From contig CAKUHM010000025.1 in assembly GCA_934655835.1 (NCBI GenBank), positions 1-12,253 on the forward strand: 12,253 bases of DNA, given 5' to 3'. This DNA comes from an uncultured Collinsella sp. Lineage in GTDB: Bacteria > Actinomycetota > Coriobacteriia > Coriobacteriales > Coriobacteriaceae. The first letter of the stretch is position 1, and each line of letters starts with the position of its first letter. The position numbers were made by a program, and so were the translations under genes. Below are positions 5,954-12,253 of this stretch, piece by piece. The notes under the pieces are model-generated. The model worked only from the letters and a program-made list of their open reading frames with translations, was not told where the DNA came from and did no database searches.

Positions 5954-7435
5954 GTGTCAAGGAAAACGATTCGCCTGCTCGCTGCGCTGGCGGCGGTTCT
6001 CTTTGCGTTTACCTCACTGCCCGGAGTTGCTTGTGCCGAGGCGCTTTTTGCCACTGCCGACGGACGCCAGGCGACAGAGGACTCTGCGCTTATCGATGGC
6101 GTCGATTTTGGCCTCAACGCCTTTGAGCGCAACGCCAAGGGCACGGCCCGCTCGTTTGCCGACCAGCCCGAGGGTTATCGTTTTCCCATCTACAGAAAGA
6201 CGTCGCTCGTAACGGTGACCACGCCTACGAGCATCGTGGTGTGGGTCGATGCGCATGCCGCCAAGGAAGCGGGCCTCGATATCGCAAATGCCTCCGACCA
6301 AAAGGCGCTCAAGAAGATGCTCGCGGGGCTCGATAAGTCTCACTCCATGGGAGGCGCGCTGCTGGAGGACTCCAAGCTCGAGTGGGTGTTTACCTCGGAC
6401 AATGAGCTGGTACAGGGCGATTACCGTTATCTGTTTAAGGTGAAGGGCGACGACGGCGACTACTACACCGTCGTGAATGCCGCGGACGCCGCAAACCCCG
6501 GGCTCAATCTGGGTGACGGAGCCCTGTGGAGCGATAACGCCGCCTTGGTGCCGTATGCGAGTGTCTCGACGACGGAGCCACCCTTGCTAGCGGAGCGCGC
6601 CGCGACCTTCTTTGGCAGTATTGACTACCGCCCGTTTTGGGTGTCCATCAAGACGAGCGGTCTCGCCTTGGTGATCGCGTTCGCGCTGGGCCTGTTTGCC
6701 GCGTGGAAGACCATGGGCACCACGAGCCGCGTGAAGGGCCTGCTCGATTCGGTCTTTACCATCCCTATGGTGCTGCCGCCCACGGTCTGCGGCTTTTTGC
6801 TGCTTATGCTGTTCGGCCGCTCGACCGGGGTGGGCCAGTGGCTGATTGCGCACGGCATCTCGATTGTCTTTACGTGGCCCGCGGCGGTGATCTCTGCCGT
6901 GGTGGTGTCGTTCCCGCTCGTCTATCGTACGGCACTCGGCGCCTTCGAGAGCCTCGACACGCAGATGCTCGATGCAGCGCGCACGCTGGGCTGGTCCGAG
7001 CGACGCATCTTTACCAAGCTCATGATGCCCCTCGGCTGGCCCTCTATTGCCGCCGGCACGGTGCTCGCCTTTGCCCGCGCCATGGGCGAGTTTGGCTGCA
7101 CGCTGTTCTTCGCGGGCAACTATGCCGGCATTACGCAGACCATTCCCATCGCCATCTACTTTGAGTGGATGGGCGGCAATACGTCGGTGGCGCTCTTTTG
7201 GGTCGCCGTCGTGATCGTCTTCAGCTTCTTGGTCATCCTATTCATCAACATGTACACGGCGCATTCGCAAAAGTACCGCGAGCGGGGTCTCTCCCGCGCG
7301 GAGCGCAAACAGGCCAAGGAGCTTGTCGGTCAGGGCGATTCGCTCGACCCCGTCGGTGGCGATGCCCTGCGTATCGATCGCGAAGCGTTGGCCGAGCTTA
7401 TGCGTGACGACGCGGTCGCGAAGGGAGGTCGATAG
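5954..7435 (+). CDS. modB: Molybdate ABC transporter permease ModB with a large N-terminal extracytoplasmic domain
   Basis: ModB forms the membrane channel for molybdate. GTG 5954 has GAGGAG (5942-5947) six bases upstream and gives 493 residues; the longer ATG at 5915 has no SD and starts inside a hairpin. Residues 1-28 form a signal-like segment (R-K near the start, hydrophobic core, A-C-A before E29). Residues about 29-225 are a hydrophilic domain that I do not recognise. From about 226 the ModB fold begins with the usual five or six membrane spans, the PMVLPPTVCGF segment, and the EAA loop around 340-360 (D-A-A-R-T-L-G followed by L-M-M-P), which contacts ModC. Residues about 436-493 form a charged cytoplasmic tail. 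Typical ModB proteins have about 225 residues, so both extensions are unusual. ModC begins three bases after the stop codon. Confidence 0.9.
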   Translation: MSRKTIRLLAALAAVLFAFTSLPGVACAEALFATADGRQATEDSALIDGVDFGLNAFERNAKGTARSFADQPEGYRFPIYRKTSLVTVTTPTSIVVWVDAHAAKEAGLDIANASDQKALKKMLAGLDKSHSMGGALLEDSKLEWVFTSDNELVQGDYRYLFKVKGDDGDYYTVVNAADAANPGLNLGDGALWSDNAALVPYASVSTTEPPLLAERAATFFGSIDYRPFWVSIKTSGLALVIAFALGLFAAWKTMGTTSRVKGLLDSVFTIPMVLPPTVCGFLLLMLFGRSTGVGQWLIAHGISIVFTWPAAVISAVVVSFPLVYRTALGAFESLDTQMLDAARTLGWSERRIFTKLMMPLGWPSIAAGTVLAFARAMGEFGCTLFFAGNYAGITQTIPIAIYFEWMGGNTSVALFWVAVVIVFSFLVILFINMYTAHSQKYRERGLSRAERKQAKELVGQGDSLDPVGGDALRIDREALAELMRDDAVAKGGR

Positions 7436-7438
7436 GCC

Positions 7439-8509
7439 ATGTCGCTCGTTCTGGATATCAAAAAACGCTATCCCGGGTTTATGCTCGACATGCAGCTGGA
7501 AGCCGGCGAGGAGCGGGTGGCGCTGCTTGGCGCCTCCGGATGCGGTAAGAGCTGTACCTTGCGCTGCATCGCCGGCGTGGAGACGCCCGATGAGGGCAAG
7601 ATCGTCGTCAATGGCGTGACCTTCTTCGACTCTGTCGCGGGCATCAACTTGTCGCCCCAGGAACGCAAGTGCGCCCTGCTGTTCCAAAACTATCAGCTGT
7701 TTCCCAATATGACGGTGGCCGATAACGTTTGCGCCGGCGTTGAGGATGCCGGCGACGCCGCAGCGCGCAAAAAGCTTGCCGAACGCTATCTGGGTATCTT
7801 TGGCCTGGCCGACTTTGCCGACCGCTATCCCGCGCGACTTTCGGGCGGCCAGCAGCAGCGTGTGGCGCTTGCCCGCATGGTGGCGGCGCACCCGGGCATC
7901 TTCATGTTCGACGAGCCCATGAGCGCACTCGATGCGTATCTCAAGAGCGCGCTTGAGCAAAACATGCTCGATCTCTTCGATGTCTGCAACCGCACCGTGC
8001 TGTACGTGAGCCACGATATCGATGAGGCGTGCCGTCTGTGCGAGCGCATCTGTGTGATGCACAACGGGCATGTGGAGGAGATCGGTTCCGTCGAGGACGT
8101 GGTCCGCCGGCCGCAAACCTTGGCCGCGCTGCGCCTGACGGGCTGCAAGAACACGAGCCGTGCGCGCAAGATCGGGCCTCAGGAAGTTGAAGCCCTGGAC
8201 TGGGGCATGACCTTCAATGTGGGCCGCGAGGTGCCCGATAACGTGGCGTACCTGGGCATCCGCGCGAGCTACTTCCATGTGGACAACCGTGCCGAGCGTG
8301 GTCGCAACAGCTACGACCTGCACGTGGCCCGCGTGAGCGATTCGCGTTTTGAGCGCTTGGTGCTGCTGGATGTGCCACGTGCCGACGCACCGACGCGCCT
8401 GCAGTGGAAGGTCAACAAGGTGAGTGTGCCTGTCGAGGAGTTGCCGCAGGCGGGAGAGACCCTGCGCATGCATTTTGATGCGAGCAGAATCCATCTGGTT
8501 TGCCGGTAG
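7439..8509 (+). CDS. modC: Molybdate ABC transporter ATP-binding protein ModC
   Basis: ModC powers molybdate import by ATP hydrolysis at the cytoplasmic face. The 356-residue protein has Walker A GASGCGKS (31-38), a Q-loop in LLFQNYQLFPN, the signature LSGGQQQR (134-141), Walker B IFMFDEP with D158 and catalytic E159, the D-loop SALD, and the H-loop histidine H192 in YVSHD. Residues from about 230 on form a beta-rich C-terminal region of the TOBE-like kind, which in ModC binds molybdate or regulates transport; I see no clean TOBE signature, so that part is inferred from length and position. A GGGAGG (7423-7428) inside the end of modB serves ATG 7439 at ten bases. Tight spacing to modB shows one operon. 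No T-run terminator is visible directly after the stop. Confidence 0.93.
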   Translation: MSLVLDIKKRYPGFMLDMQLEAGEERVALLGASGCGKSCTLRCIAGVETPDEGKIVVNGVTFFDSVAGINLSPQERKCALLFQNYQLFPNMTVADNVCAGVEDAGDAAARKKLAERYLGIFGLADFADRYPARLSGGQQQRVALARMVAAHPGIFMFDEPMSALDAYLKSALEQNMLDLFDVCNRTVLYVSHDIDEACRLCERICVMHNGHVEEIGSVEDVVRRPQTLAALRLTGCKNTSRARKIGPQEVEALDWGMTFNVGREVPDNVAYLGIRASYFHVDNRAERGRNSYDLHVARVSDSRFERLVLLDVPRADAPTRLQWKVNKVSVPVEELPQAGETLRMHFDASRIHLVCR

Positions 8510-8672
8510 CGCGGTGTGCGGTACGGTCGGGGGATTGGTTCCTTGGCCGTCCGGGTCCTTAACGGGCCGCCATTCGCCGAATCGGGGATGACAAAACCTT
8601 ATTAATCTGATAATTATTTATCAGTCAGCGAGATACTCGCATCCCGATGCTGTCGTACGCGTGTCGGCGGTG
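8510..8672. other. Intergenic DNA after modC, no gene seen, AT-rich palindromes
   Basis: I find no convincing ORF or terminator here. The first 80 bases are GC-rich, with a short palindrome ATTCG-C-CGAAT (8572-8582). Then comes an AT island with TAATCTGA (8603-8610), an operator-like palindrome, and a small hairpin GCGAG-ATA-CTCGC (8628-8640). The island is the sharpest drop in GC in the right half of the window. Confidence 0.6.
8603..8624 (+). promoter_or_regulatory. Operator-like site: TAATCTGA overlapping a 7+7 palindrome
   Basis: CTGATAA-TTAT-TTATCAG (8607-8624) is a perfect 7-bp inverted repeat with a 4-bp centre. Its left edge completes TAATCTGA, the octamer also found twice at the modA promoter. 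An ATGACA (8588-8593) lies 17 bases before TAATTA (8611-8616), so a weak promoter may overlap the site. Binding by a dimeric regulator is an inference. Confidence 0.45.
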
Positions 8673-8701
8673 TTCGTCTGGACGACGACCGTTGATATAG
8701 T
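8673..8701 (+). promoter_or_regulatory. Candidate promoter for the reductase leader and first reductase gene
   Basis: An extended -10, TGA-TATAGT (TATAGT at 8696-8701), lies 17 bases after TTCGTC (8673-8678). Transcription would start near 8708, just before the SD of the small leader ORF, and give a leader of about 250 nt before the reductase start codon. Confidence 0.45.
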
Positions 8702-8731
8702 TACCTTCGACGAGAAAAGGAGGGCGCGCCG

Positions 8732-8800
8732 ATGCCGCAGAAGACATATTCGCGTCGCGTTGCCGCGTGCGCCCTCTATATGGCTCGGAGCCGCATATGA
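8732..8800 (+). CDS. Possible 22-residue leader peptide
   Basis: ATG 8732 is preceded at eight bases by AAGGAGG (8717-8723), one of the best SD sequences in the window. The frame runs 22 codons to TGA (8798-8800) and gives a basic peptide, MPQKTYSRRVAACALYMARS plus R-I. I do not recognise it, and it has no run of one amino acid that would mark a classic attenuator. Its position between a candidate promoter and a structured leader, upstream of a metabolic gene, suggests that its translation influences folding of the RNA behind it. The last codons lie in CGGAGCCG (8786-8793), which can pair with CGGCTCCG (8814-8821), so a ribosome at the stop codon would open that stem. Chance occurrence of a short ORF remains possible. 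Confidence 0.45.
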   Translation: MPQKTYSRRVAACALYMARSRI

Positions 8801-8956
8801 GCAGGTATGTTCACGGCTCCGGGAGAGACGACGCACAACTAAATCATCAACCGCAAAGCAGGTTCCCCAAAATTCCGGGTTTAAGCACGGCTGGGTTTTC
8901 GCCACCCACCGTGCAGCAATACCGTAGCTATTCATTTTTGGTTCGAGAGGGGAACC
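8786..8956 (+). promoter_or_regulatory. Structured 5' leader with anti-SD sequence (candidate translational switch)
   Basis: GGTTCCCC (8861-8868) is perfectly complementary to GGGGAACC (8949-8956), which includes the SD (AGAGGGG, 8946-8952) of the reductase gene. Two competing folds exist. AACCGC-AAA-GC-A-GGTT (8849-8864) would lock up the anti-SD, and GGTTC (8940-8944) with GAACC (8952-8956) would show the SD in a 7-nt loop. Between them is a strong hairpin, GCACGG-c-TGGGT (8885-8896) with ACCCA-CCGTGC (8904-8914). Upstream, CGGAGCCG (8786-8793) pairs with CGGCTCCG (8814-8821), or alternatively GAGCC pairs with the adjacent GGCTC. This is the logic of a riboswitch or peptide-controlled leader. 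It matches no riboswitch consensus that I can recall. Confidence 0.5.
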
Positions 8957-8967
8957 GCCATGGCTGA
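8797..8967 (+). CDS. Hypothetical 56-codon ORF linking the leader peptide and the reductase gene
   Basis: This frame starts at an ATG that overlaps the leader peptide stop (ATGA at 8797-8800) and ends with a TGA inside the first codons of the reductase gene (ATG 8960), so all three frames are chained by overlaps. The predicted product is polar, rich in Arg, Gln, Ser and Pro, and matches nothing I know. It lacks its own SD and would depend on translational coupling. Because the same stretch has strong RNA pairing potential, I think a non-coding role is at least as likely. Confidence 0.2.
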   Translation: MSRYVHGSGRDDAQLNHQPQSRFPKIPGLSTAGFSPPTVQQYRSYSFLVREGNRHG

Positions 8968-10243
8968 AGAATTCGATTTCCATCCGATGTGGGAGAGCCT
9001 CGGCATGAATCTTGCCGACCACGACATGCTGCTGGGTGCCGTGGGCCAGATGTACGGGGATATGTTCCTGACGCAGAACAATCGCCCCAAGTCCACTTCC
9101 TACCTGGATTTTGTTGCCACCAACATTCATAGCGGCCGTATTAAGGAGATGCTCGACAAGAAGGAGGCCGGCGAGGCCACCAAGATCGTCGGCTCGTTCT
9201 GCGTCTATGTGCCCGAGGAAATCGTGCTTGCGTGCGATGGTATTCCCGTGGGCCTGTGCTCTGGTGCCGACTGGGCAACGGACAAGGTCGAGGAGCATCT
9301 GCCGCGCAACACCTGTCCGCTCATCAAGAGCTTTGCTGGCTTTAAGCTGGGCGAGGTCTGCCCCTACATCGAGTCGAGCGACCTGGTAGTCGGCGAGAAC
9401 ACTTGCGACGGCAAGAAGAAGGCCTATGAGTTCTTTGCCACGCAAAAGAACATGTACGTCATGGATATCCCCAACGTGCACGACGAGTCGACGCTCGTGA
9501 CCTGGAAGGCCGAGGTCAAAAAGCTCGCTGCCAAGATCGAGGAAGAGTGCGGCGTCAAGATCACGCCCGAGCGCCTGAAGGCTGCCATCCACGCCGTTAA
9601 CGAGAAGCGCCGCGCCCTGCAGCGTCTGGCTGCGACCCGTGCCGCCGACCCGGCGCCCATCAGCGGCCTCGATAGCCTGCTGACCGTGCAGGCTGCCTTT
9701 ATGGACGACACGCCGCGCCTGACCGGCGCCATCAACGACATGGCTGCCGAGTGCGAGGAGCGCGCCGCCAATGGTGAGGGCGTGGCGCCCAAGGGCACCA
9801 AGCGCATCCTGTACACCGGCACGCCCATGGCCGTGCCCAACTGGAAGCTGTTCAACCTGATCGAGAAGGCTGGCGGCATCGTGGTGGGCGAGGAGTCCTG
9901 CACGGGTTCGCGCTACTACAAGGACCTGGTCGACGAGTCCGGCGAGACGGTCGACGAGATGCTCGACGCCATCGCCGAGCGCTACTTTAAGATCAACTGC
10001 GCCGTCTTTACCCCCAACGACCAGCGTATGAAGGACATCGTCCAGATGGCGCGCGACCTGCATGCCGATGGCATCGTCGACGTGGCGCTGCAGTTCTGCA
10101 CGCTCTACGAGATGGAGTCCTTCGCCGTGGAGAAGGCCGCCGAGGAGGCCGGTATTCCCTTTATGCACATCACGACCGACTACGCCGGCGAGGACGCAGG
10201 CCAGCTCCAGACCCGCATTGAGGCCTTCTTGGAGACGATCTAG
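8960..10243 (+). CDS. Double-cubane-cluster-containing anaerobic reductase (2-hydroxyacyl-CoA dehydratase D-component family)
   Basis: The 427-residue protein belongs to the HgdB/FldB-like superfamily. Its N-terminal segment M-W-E-S-L-G-M through [12 protein letters not shown] resembles the DCCP type described from Carboxydothermus, whose homodimer binds an [8Fe-9S] double-cubane cluster and, when activated by its ATPase, reduces small molecules such as acetylene. Conserved cysteines are visible at 81, 100, 119 (NTCPLIKS), 134 (VCPYIE), 149 (ENTCDGKKK), 314 (EESCTG), 347 ([10 protein letters not shown]) and 380. Which of them bind the cluster is not settled from sequence alone. The natural substrate of such proteins is unknown. 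ATG 8960 has AGAGGGG seven bases upstream, and that SD lies in a structured leader. A paralog and the activase follow, so the three probably form one system. The protein is cytoplasmic and oxygen-sensitive by family. Confidence 0.88.
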   Translation: MAEEFDFHPMWESLGMNLADHDMLLGAVGQMYGDMFLTQNNRPKSTSYLDFVATNIHSGRIKEMLDKKEAGEATKIVGSFCVYVPEEIVLACDGIPVGLCSGADWATDKVEEHLPRNTCPLIKSFAGFKLGEVCPYIESSDLVVGENTCDGKKKAYEFFATQKNMYVMDIPNVHDESTLVTWKAEVKKLAAKIEEECGVKITPERLKAAIHAVNEKRRALQRLAATRAADPAPISGLDSLLTVQAAFMDDTPRLTGAINDMAAECEERAANGEGVAPKGTKRILYTGTPMAVPNWKLFNLIEKAGGIVVGEESCTGSRYYKDLVDESGETVDEMLDAIAERYFKINCAVFTPNDQRMKDIVQMARDLHADGIVDVALQFCTLYEMESFAVEKAAEEAGIPFMHITTDYAGEDAGQLQTRIEAFLETI

Positions 10244-10249
10244 GCCGCG

Positions 10250-10434
10250 CGGCTTTCCCAGGCACCGCACCTTCCGGCTCCAGCCCTCCTCGCGTACCAA
10301 AGTACGCGTCGTCAGGCTTGTCGCTCGGAATCTGCGGCACCCAGGCACCCGATCTTGCCGTTCAAACCGTCGCTTGCGTACCAAAGTACGCGGCGCTCCT
10401 CTTTCACGGCAACCTCGGGTACCTGGGAAAGCCG
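10250..10434. repeat. Nested inverted repeat with two GCGTAC-CAAA-GTACGC hairpins
   Basis: Nearly the whole gap between the two reductase genes is repeat. Outer arms 10250-10266 and 10418-10434 match at 16 of 17 positions in inverted orientation. Inside are two identical 17-bp copies of GCGTACCAAAGTACGCG (10292-10308 and 10376-10392), each a 6-bp stem with a CAAA loop. CCCAGGCACC stands 35 and 36 bases upstream of each copy (10257 and 10340). The second unit is also a long hairpin: 10340-10361 pairs with 10406-10427 at 19 of 22 positions, centred exactly on the GCGTAC hairpin. The first unit is looser, with CCGC (10265-10268) facing GCGG (10334-10337). No T-run follows the arms directly, though a T-rich stretch lies at 10447-10470. 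It may be a REP/BIME-type element that also tunes mRNA stability between the genes. Confidence 0.75.
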
Positions 10435-10478
10435 TCTCCGTTGTCGGATTTCTTAGTTTTTTCTTATTTGGGAGTTGT

Positions 10479-11642
10479 ATGTCCGAGGTTTCTGAGCAGC
10501 CGTTGCCGCGCACGTTTGAGGAGTTCAACGAGCAGCGTAAGGCGGCGTTTATTCGCGTTAAGGACTACAAGCAGGCCGGCAATCGCCTGGTCGGTTTTTT
10601 GTGCAGCTATACGCCGCTCGAGATTATCGATGCCGCGGGGGCTGCGAGCGTGGCCCTGTGCGGCACGTCCGACGAGGTGATTCCCGAGGCCGAGAAGGTG
10701 CTGCCGGCAAACCTGTGCCCGCTCATCAAGTCGACCTACGGTTTTGCCTACTCGCAAAAGTGCCCGTTTACGTACTTTAGCGACATGATTATCGGCGAGA
10801 CCACCTGCGACGGCAAAAAGAAGATGTATGAGCTGCTGAACGAGCTCAAGCGCACGCACATTCTGCATCTGCCGCAAAGCCGCGACCGCGCCTACGAGCG
10901 CGATGGCTGGTACGAGGAGTGCCGCTTACTCAAGGAGGAGCTCGAGAACTTCTACGGCATCACGATTACCGATGACGACCTGCGCGCTGCCGTGCGTCGT
11001 CGCAACCGCCTGCGTGCCGCCCAGCTCGAGATGTTTGCGCTGCAGGCCAACCAGCCGGCGGCCATGAGCGGCGTCGACCTGATGAGCACCATGTTCGCCG
11101 GTACGTTTAGCTTTGATATCGAGGCCTATACGCAGCAGCTGGAGCAGAAGGTCGCTGCCCTGCGCGAGGCTTACGACGCGGGCGAGCGCCCCGTTGTGGC
11201 GGATGCCAAGCGCATCCTTATCACTGGCTGCCCGGTGGGTGGCGTGATCAACAAGATCGGCCGCACCATCGAGTCCAACGGCGGCGTGGTCGTGTGCATG
11301 GACGACTGCTCGGGCGAGCGTACGGCCGCCATGATGATTGACCCCGACGCGCCCGATATCCTGCGCGCTATCGCCGATCGCTATCTGGACATCAACTGCT
11401 CGGTCATGACGCCCAATGACGGCCGCATGGACAACACGCTGGCCATGTGCGAGAAGTACCACGTCGACGGCGTCGTTGAGAGCGTGCTGCAGGCGTGCCA
11501 CACCTTCAATGTGGAAAGCGCCCGCATGCAGGAGGCTGTCGAGGGCGCGGGCATTCCGTACATGAAGATCGAGACCGACTACAGCAACGGCGACATGGGC
11601 CAGATCGAGACGCGCATCGCCGCCTTTATCGAGACACTGTAG
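10479..11642 (+). CDS. Second double-cubane-cluster / 2-hydroxyacyl-CoA dehydratase family reductase
   Basis: This 387-residue paralog lacks the first 39 or so residues of its upstream neighbour but keeps the same core. Cysteines 42, 61, 80 (NLCPLIKS), 95 (KCPFTY) and 110 (TTCDGKKK) have exactly the spacing of Cys81, 100, 119, 134 and 149 in the first reductase. Later come [18 protein letters not shown] and [10 protein letters not shown], matching the downstream cysteines. It could form its own homodimer or pair with the first protein, as HgdA and HgdB do in true dehydratases. ATG 10479 is my start: GGGAG (10470-10474) stands four bases before it, a tight spacing, and homology begins soon after. 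The open frame extends upstream to 10062 only through the previous gene and the repeat. The activase gene starts 51 bases after its stop. Confidence 0.87.
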   Translation: MSEVSEQPLPRTFEEFNEQRKAAFIRVKDYKQAGNRLVGFLCSYTPLEIIDAAGAASVALCGTSDEVIPEAEKVLPANLCPLIKSTYGFAYSQKCPFTYFSDMIIGETTCDGKKKMYELLNELKRTHILHLPQSRDRAYERDGWYEECRLLKEELENFYGITITDDDLRAAVRRRNRLRAAQLEMFALQANQPAAMSGVDLMSTMFAGTFSFDIEAYTQQLEQKVAALREAYDAGERPVVADAKRILITGCPVGGVINKIGRTIESNGGVVVCMDDCSGERTAAMMIDPDAPDILRAIADRYLDINCSVMTPNDGRMDNTLAMCEKYHVDGVVESVLQACHTFNVESARMQEAVEGAGIPYMKIETDYSNGDMGQIETRIAAFIETL

Positions 11643-11656
11643 GACGAATGCGGCAT

Positions 11657-11682
11657 AGGGACAGTCCCTTTGTCACATGTGA
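11657..11682. repeat. Short palindromic element sharing the GGGAC core, plus TCACATGTGA
   Basis: AGGGAC-A-GTCCCT (11657-11669) is a perfect palindrome and shares the AGGGAC-GT core with the 68-bp palindrome at 245-312. Directly after it is the perfect 10-bp palindrome TCACATGTGA (11673-11682), which touches the SD of the activase gene. This looks like a degenerate or short member of the same repeat family, placed where it could affect activase translation. Confidence 0.45.
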
Positions 11683-11693
11683 AGGAGGATGCC

Positions 11694-12253
11694 GTGGTTG
11701 GCATTGGTATCGACATAGGCTCGACGGCGGCGAAGGCTGCGGTGGTGGGGGCAGACGGCGCCATCGCGTGGACTTGCGTTATGCCGACGGGGTATTCGTC
11801 GGTCGATGCGGCCGAGCGCCTGCGCGCAGAGCTTGCTTCGGCCGGCTACGACGTGGCGGCCGACGACGTGCGTGTGGTCGCGACCGGTTACGGCCGTGTC
11901 GCCGTGCCCTATGCGTACAAGGTCGTGACCGAGATCACCTGCCATGGCACCGGCGCTGTGGCGCTCTTTGGCGACCACGGCACCGTGATTGACGTGGGCG
12001 GCCAGGACACCAAGGTCATCCAACTTAAAGGCGGCCGCGTGGCCAAGTTTGCCATGAACGACAAGTGCGCTGCCGGTACGGGGCGCTTTTTGGAGATCAT
12101 GGCCGACCGCCTGGGCATTTCTCAGCAGCAGATGGCAGACCTTGCCCGCTCCGGTGAGCCAACCAAGATCAGCAGCATGTGTACGGTGTTTGCCGAAAGC
12201 GAGGTCATTAGCCTGATCGGTCGCGGTGAGCCGCGCGAGAACATCGCGCGCGG
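11694..12253 (+). CDS. Acyl-CoA dehydratase activase / DCCP reductase (BadF/BadG/HgdC ASKHA ATPase), 5' part
   Basis: The frame is open to the end of the window (186 codons seen). It starts VVGIGIDIGSTAAKAAV, the phosphate-1 loop of the ASKHA fold, with TGYGR at 64-68 and VIDVGGQDTKV at 98-108 as the second nucleotide-binding strand. Cys125 (NDKCAAGTGRF) and Cys163 (SSMCTVFAESEV) match the two ligands that, in a homodimer, hold one bridging [4Fe-4S] cluster. Such activases use ATP hydrolysis to push a low-potential electron into the partner reductase or dehydratase, here most likely one or both of the upstream proteins. GTG 11694 has AAGGAGG (11682-11688) five bases upstream; the in-frame GTG at 11679 has no SD. 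The C-terminal half is outside the window. Confidence 0.93.
   Translation, partial: MVGIGIDIGSTAAKAAVVGADGAIAWTCVMPTGYSSVDAAERLRAELASAGYDVAADDVRVVATGYGRVAVPYAYKVVTEITCHGTGAVALFGDHGTVIDVGGQDTKVIQLKGGRVAKFAMNDKCAAGTGRFLEIMADRLGISQQQMADLARSGEPTKISSMCTVFAESEVISLIGRGEPRENIAR

Noticed and set aside
7238..8494. Minus-strand open frame of 418 codons opposite modC
   Set aside because: Antisense shadow of modC, which has all ABC ATPase motifs; the translation has no recognisable domain.
8661..8927. Plus-strand 88-codon ORF in the reductase leader
   Set aside because: No SD at its start, Arg-rich low-complexity translation, and it conflicts with the better-supported 22-codon ORF.
8821..8935. c-di-GMP-I (GEMM) riboswitch upstream of the reductase
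   Set aside because: The pieces ACGCACA, CGCAAAGC and GGGTTTAA recall the GEMM consensus, but there is no GAAA tetraloop stem between the first two and the receptor side is not in place. I keep it only as a structured leader of unknown class.
10062..10478. An extended N-terminus for the second reductase
   Set aside because: The frame is open upstream, but it overlaps the first reductase gene and then the repeat; its translation is Arg/Pro/Ser-rich and unlike the family. ATG 10479 has an SD and fits the family start.
8621..10528. Minus-strand open frame of 635 codons over the first reductase
   Set aside because: It is the antisense shadow of a well-supported gene in GC-rich DNA. The translation is low in complexity, rich in His, Val, Leu and Gly runs with no motif, and there is no SD.

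Overview
The window looks like chromosomal DNA of a high-GC, anaerobic actinobacterium. The class Coriobacteriia, close to Collinsella, is my best guess. The basis is a GC-rich but mixed codon choice, strong Shine-Dalgarno (SD) sites with some GTG starts, and oxygen-sensitive flavour: double-cubane-cluster reductases with an ASKHA-type activase beside molybdenum genes. The taxon is an inference; there is no rRNA or tRNA here. 

Left part (1-2790): a broken tail of a release-factor-like gene, then a 68-bp near-perfect palindrome, then two minus-strand genes: a YegS/DagK-type lipid kinase and a CLC-type anion transporter whose motifs resemble the fluoride-exporting CLC-F branch. A divergent promoter region (2791-3002) separates them from the plus-strand genes. 

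Middle (3003-8509): a molybdenum block. moeA and a mogA/moaB-type gene make the last steps of molybdenum cofactor and end in a clear terminator. A regulated promoter follows, then modA (Tat-type lipoprotein), a hairpin-plus-T-run between modA and modB, a modB with an extra extracytoplasmic domain of about 200 residues, and modC. Together they import molybdate and insert it into molybdopterin. 

Right part (8510-12253): about 450 bp of apparently regulatory DNA leads into two paralogous double-cubane-cluster (DCCP / 2-hydroxyacyl-CoA dehydratase family) reductases and the 5' part of their ATP-driven activase, which runs off the window. The leader of the first reductase holds a strong SD with a 22-codon ORF, a second overlapping ORF, and an 8-nt sequence perfectly complementary to the reductase SD region, with an alternative hairpin that would release it. 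This looks like an undescribed translational switch. An octamer, TAATCTGA, occurs twice at the mod promoter and once upstream of the reductase leader, which hints at shared control. The two reductases are separated by a nested repeat with two identical GCGTAC-CAAA-GTACGC hairpins.
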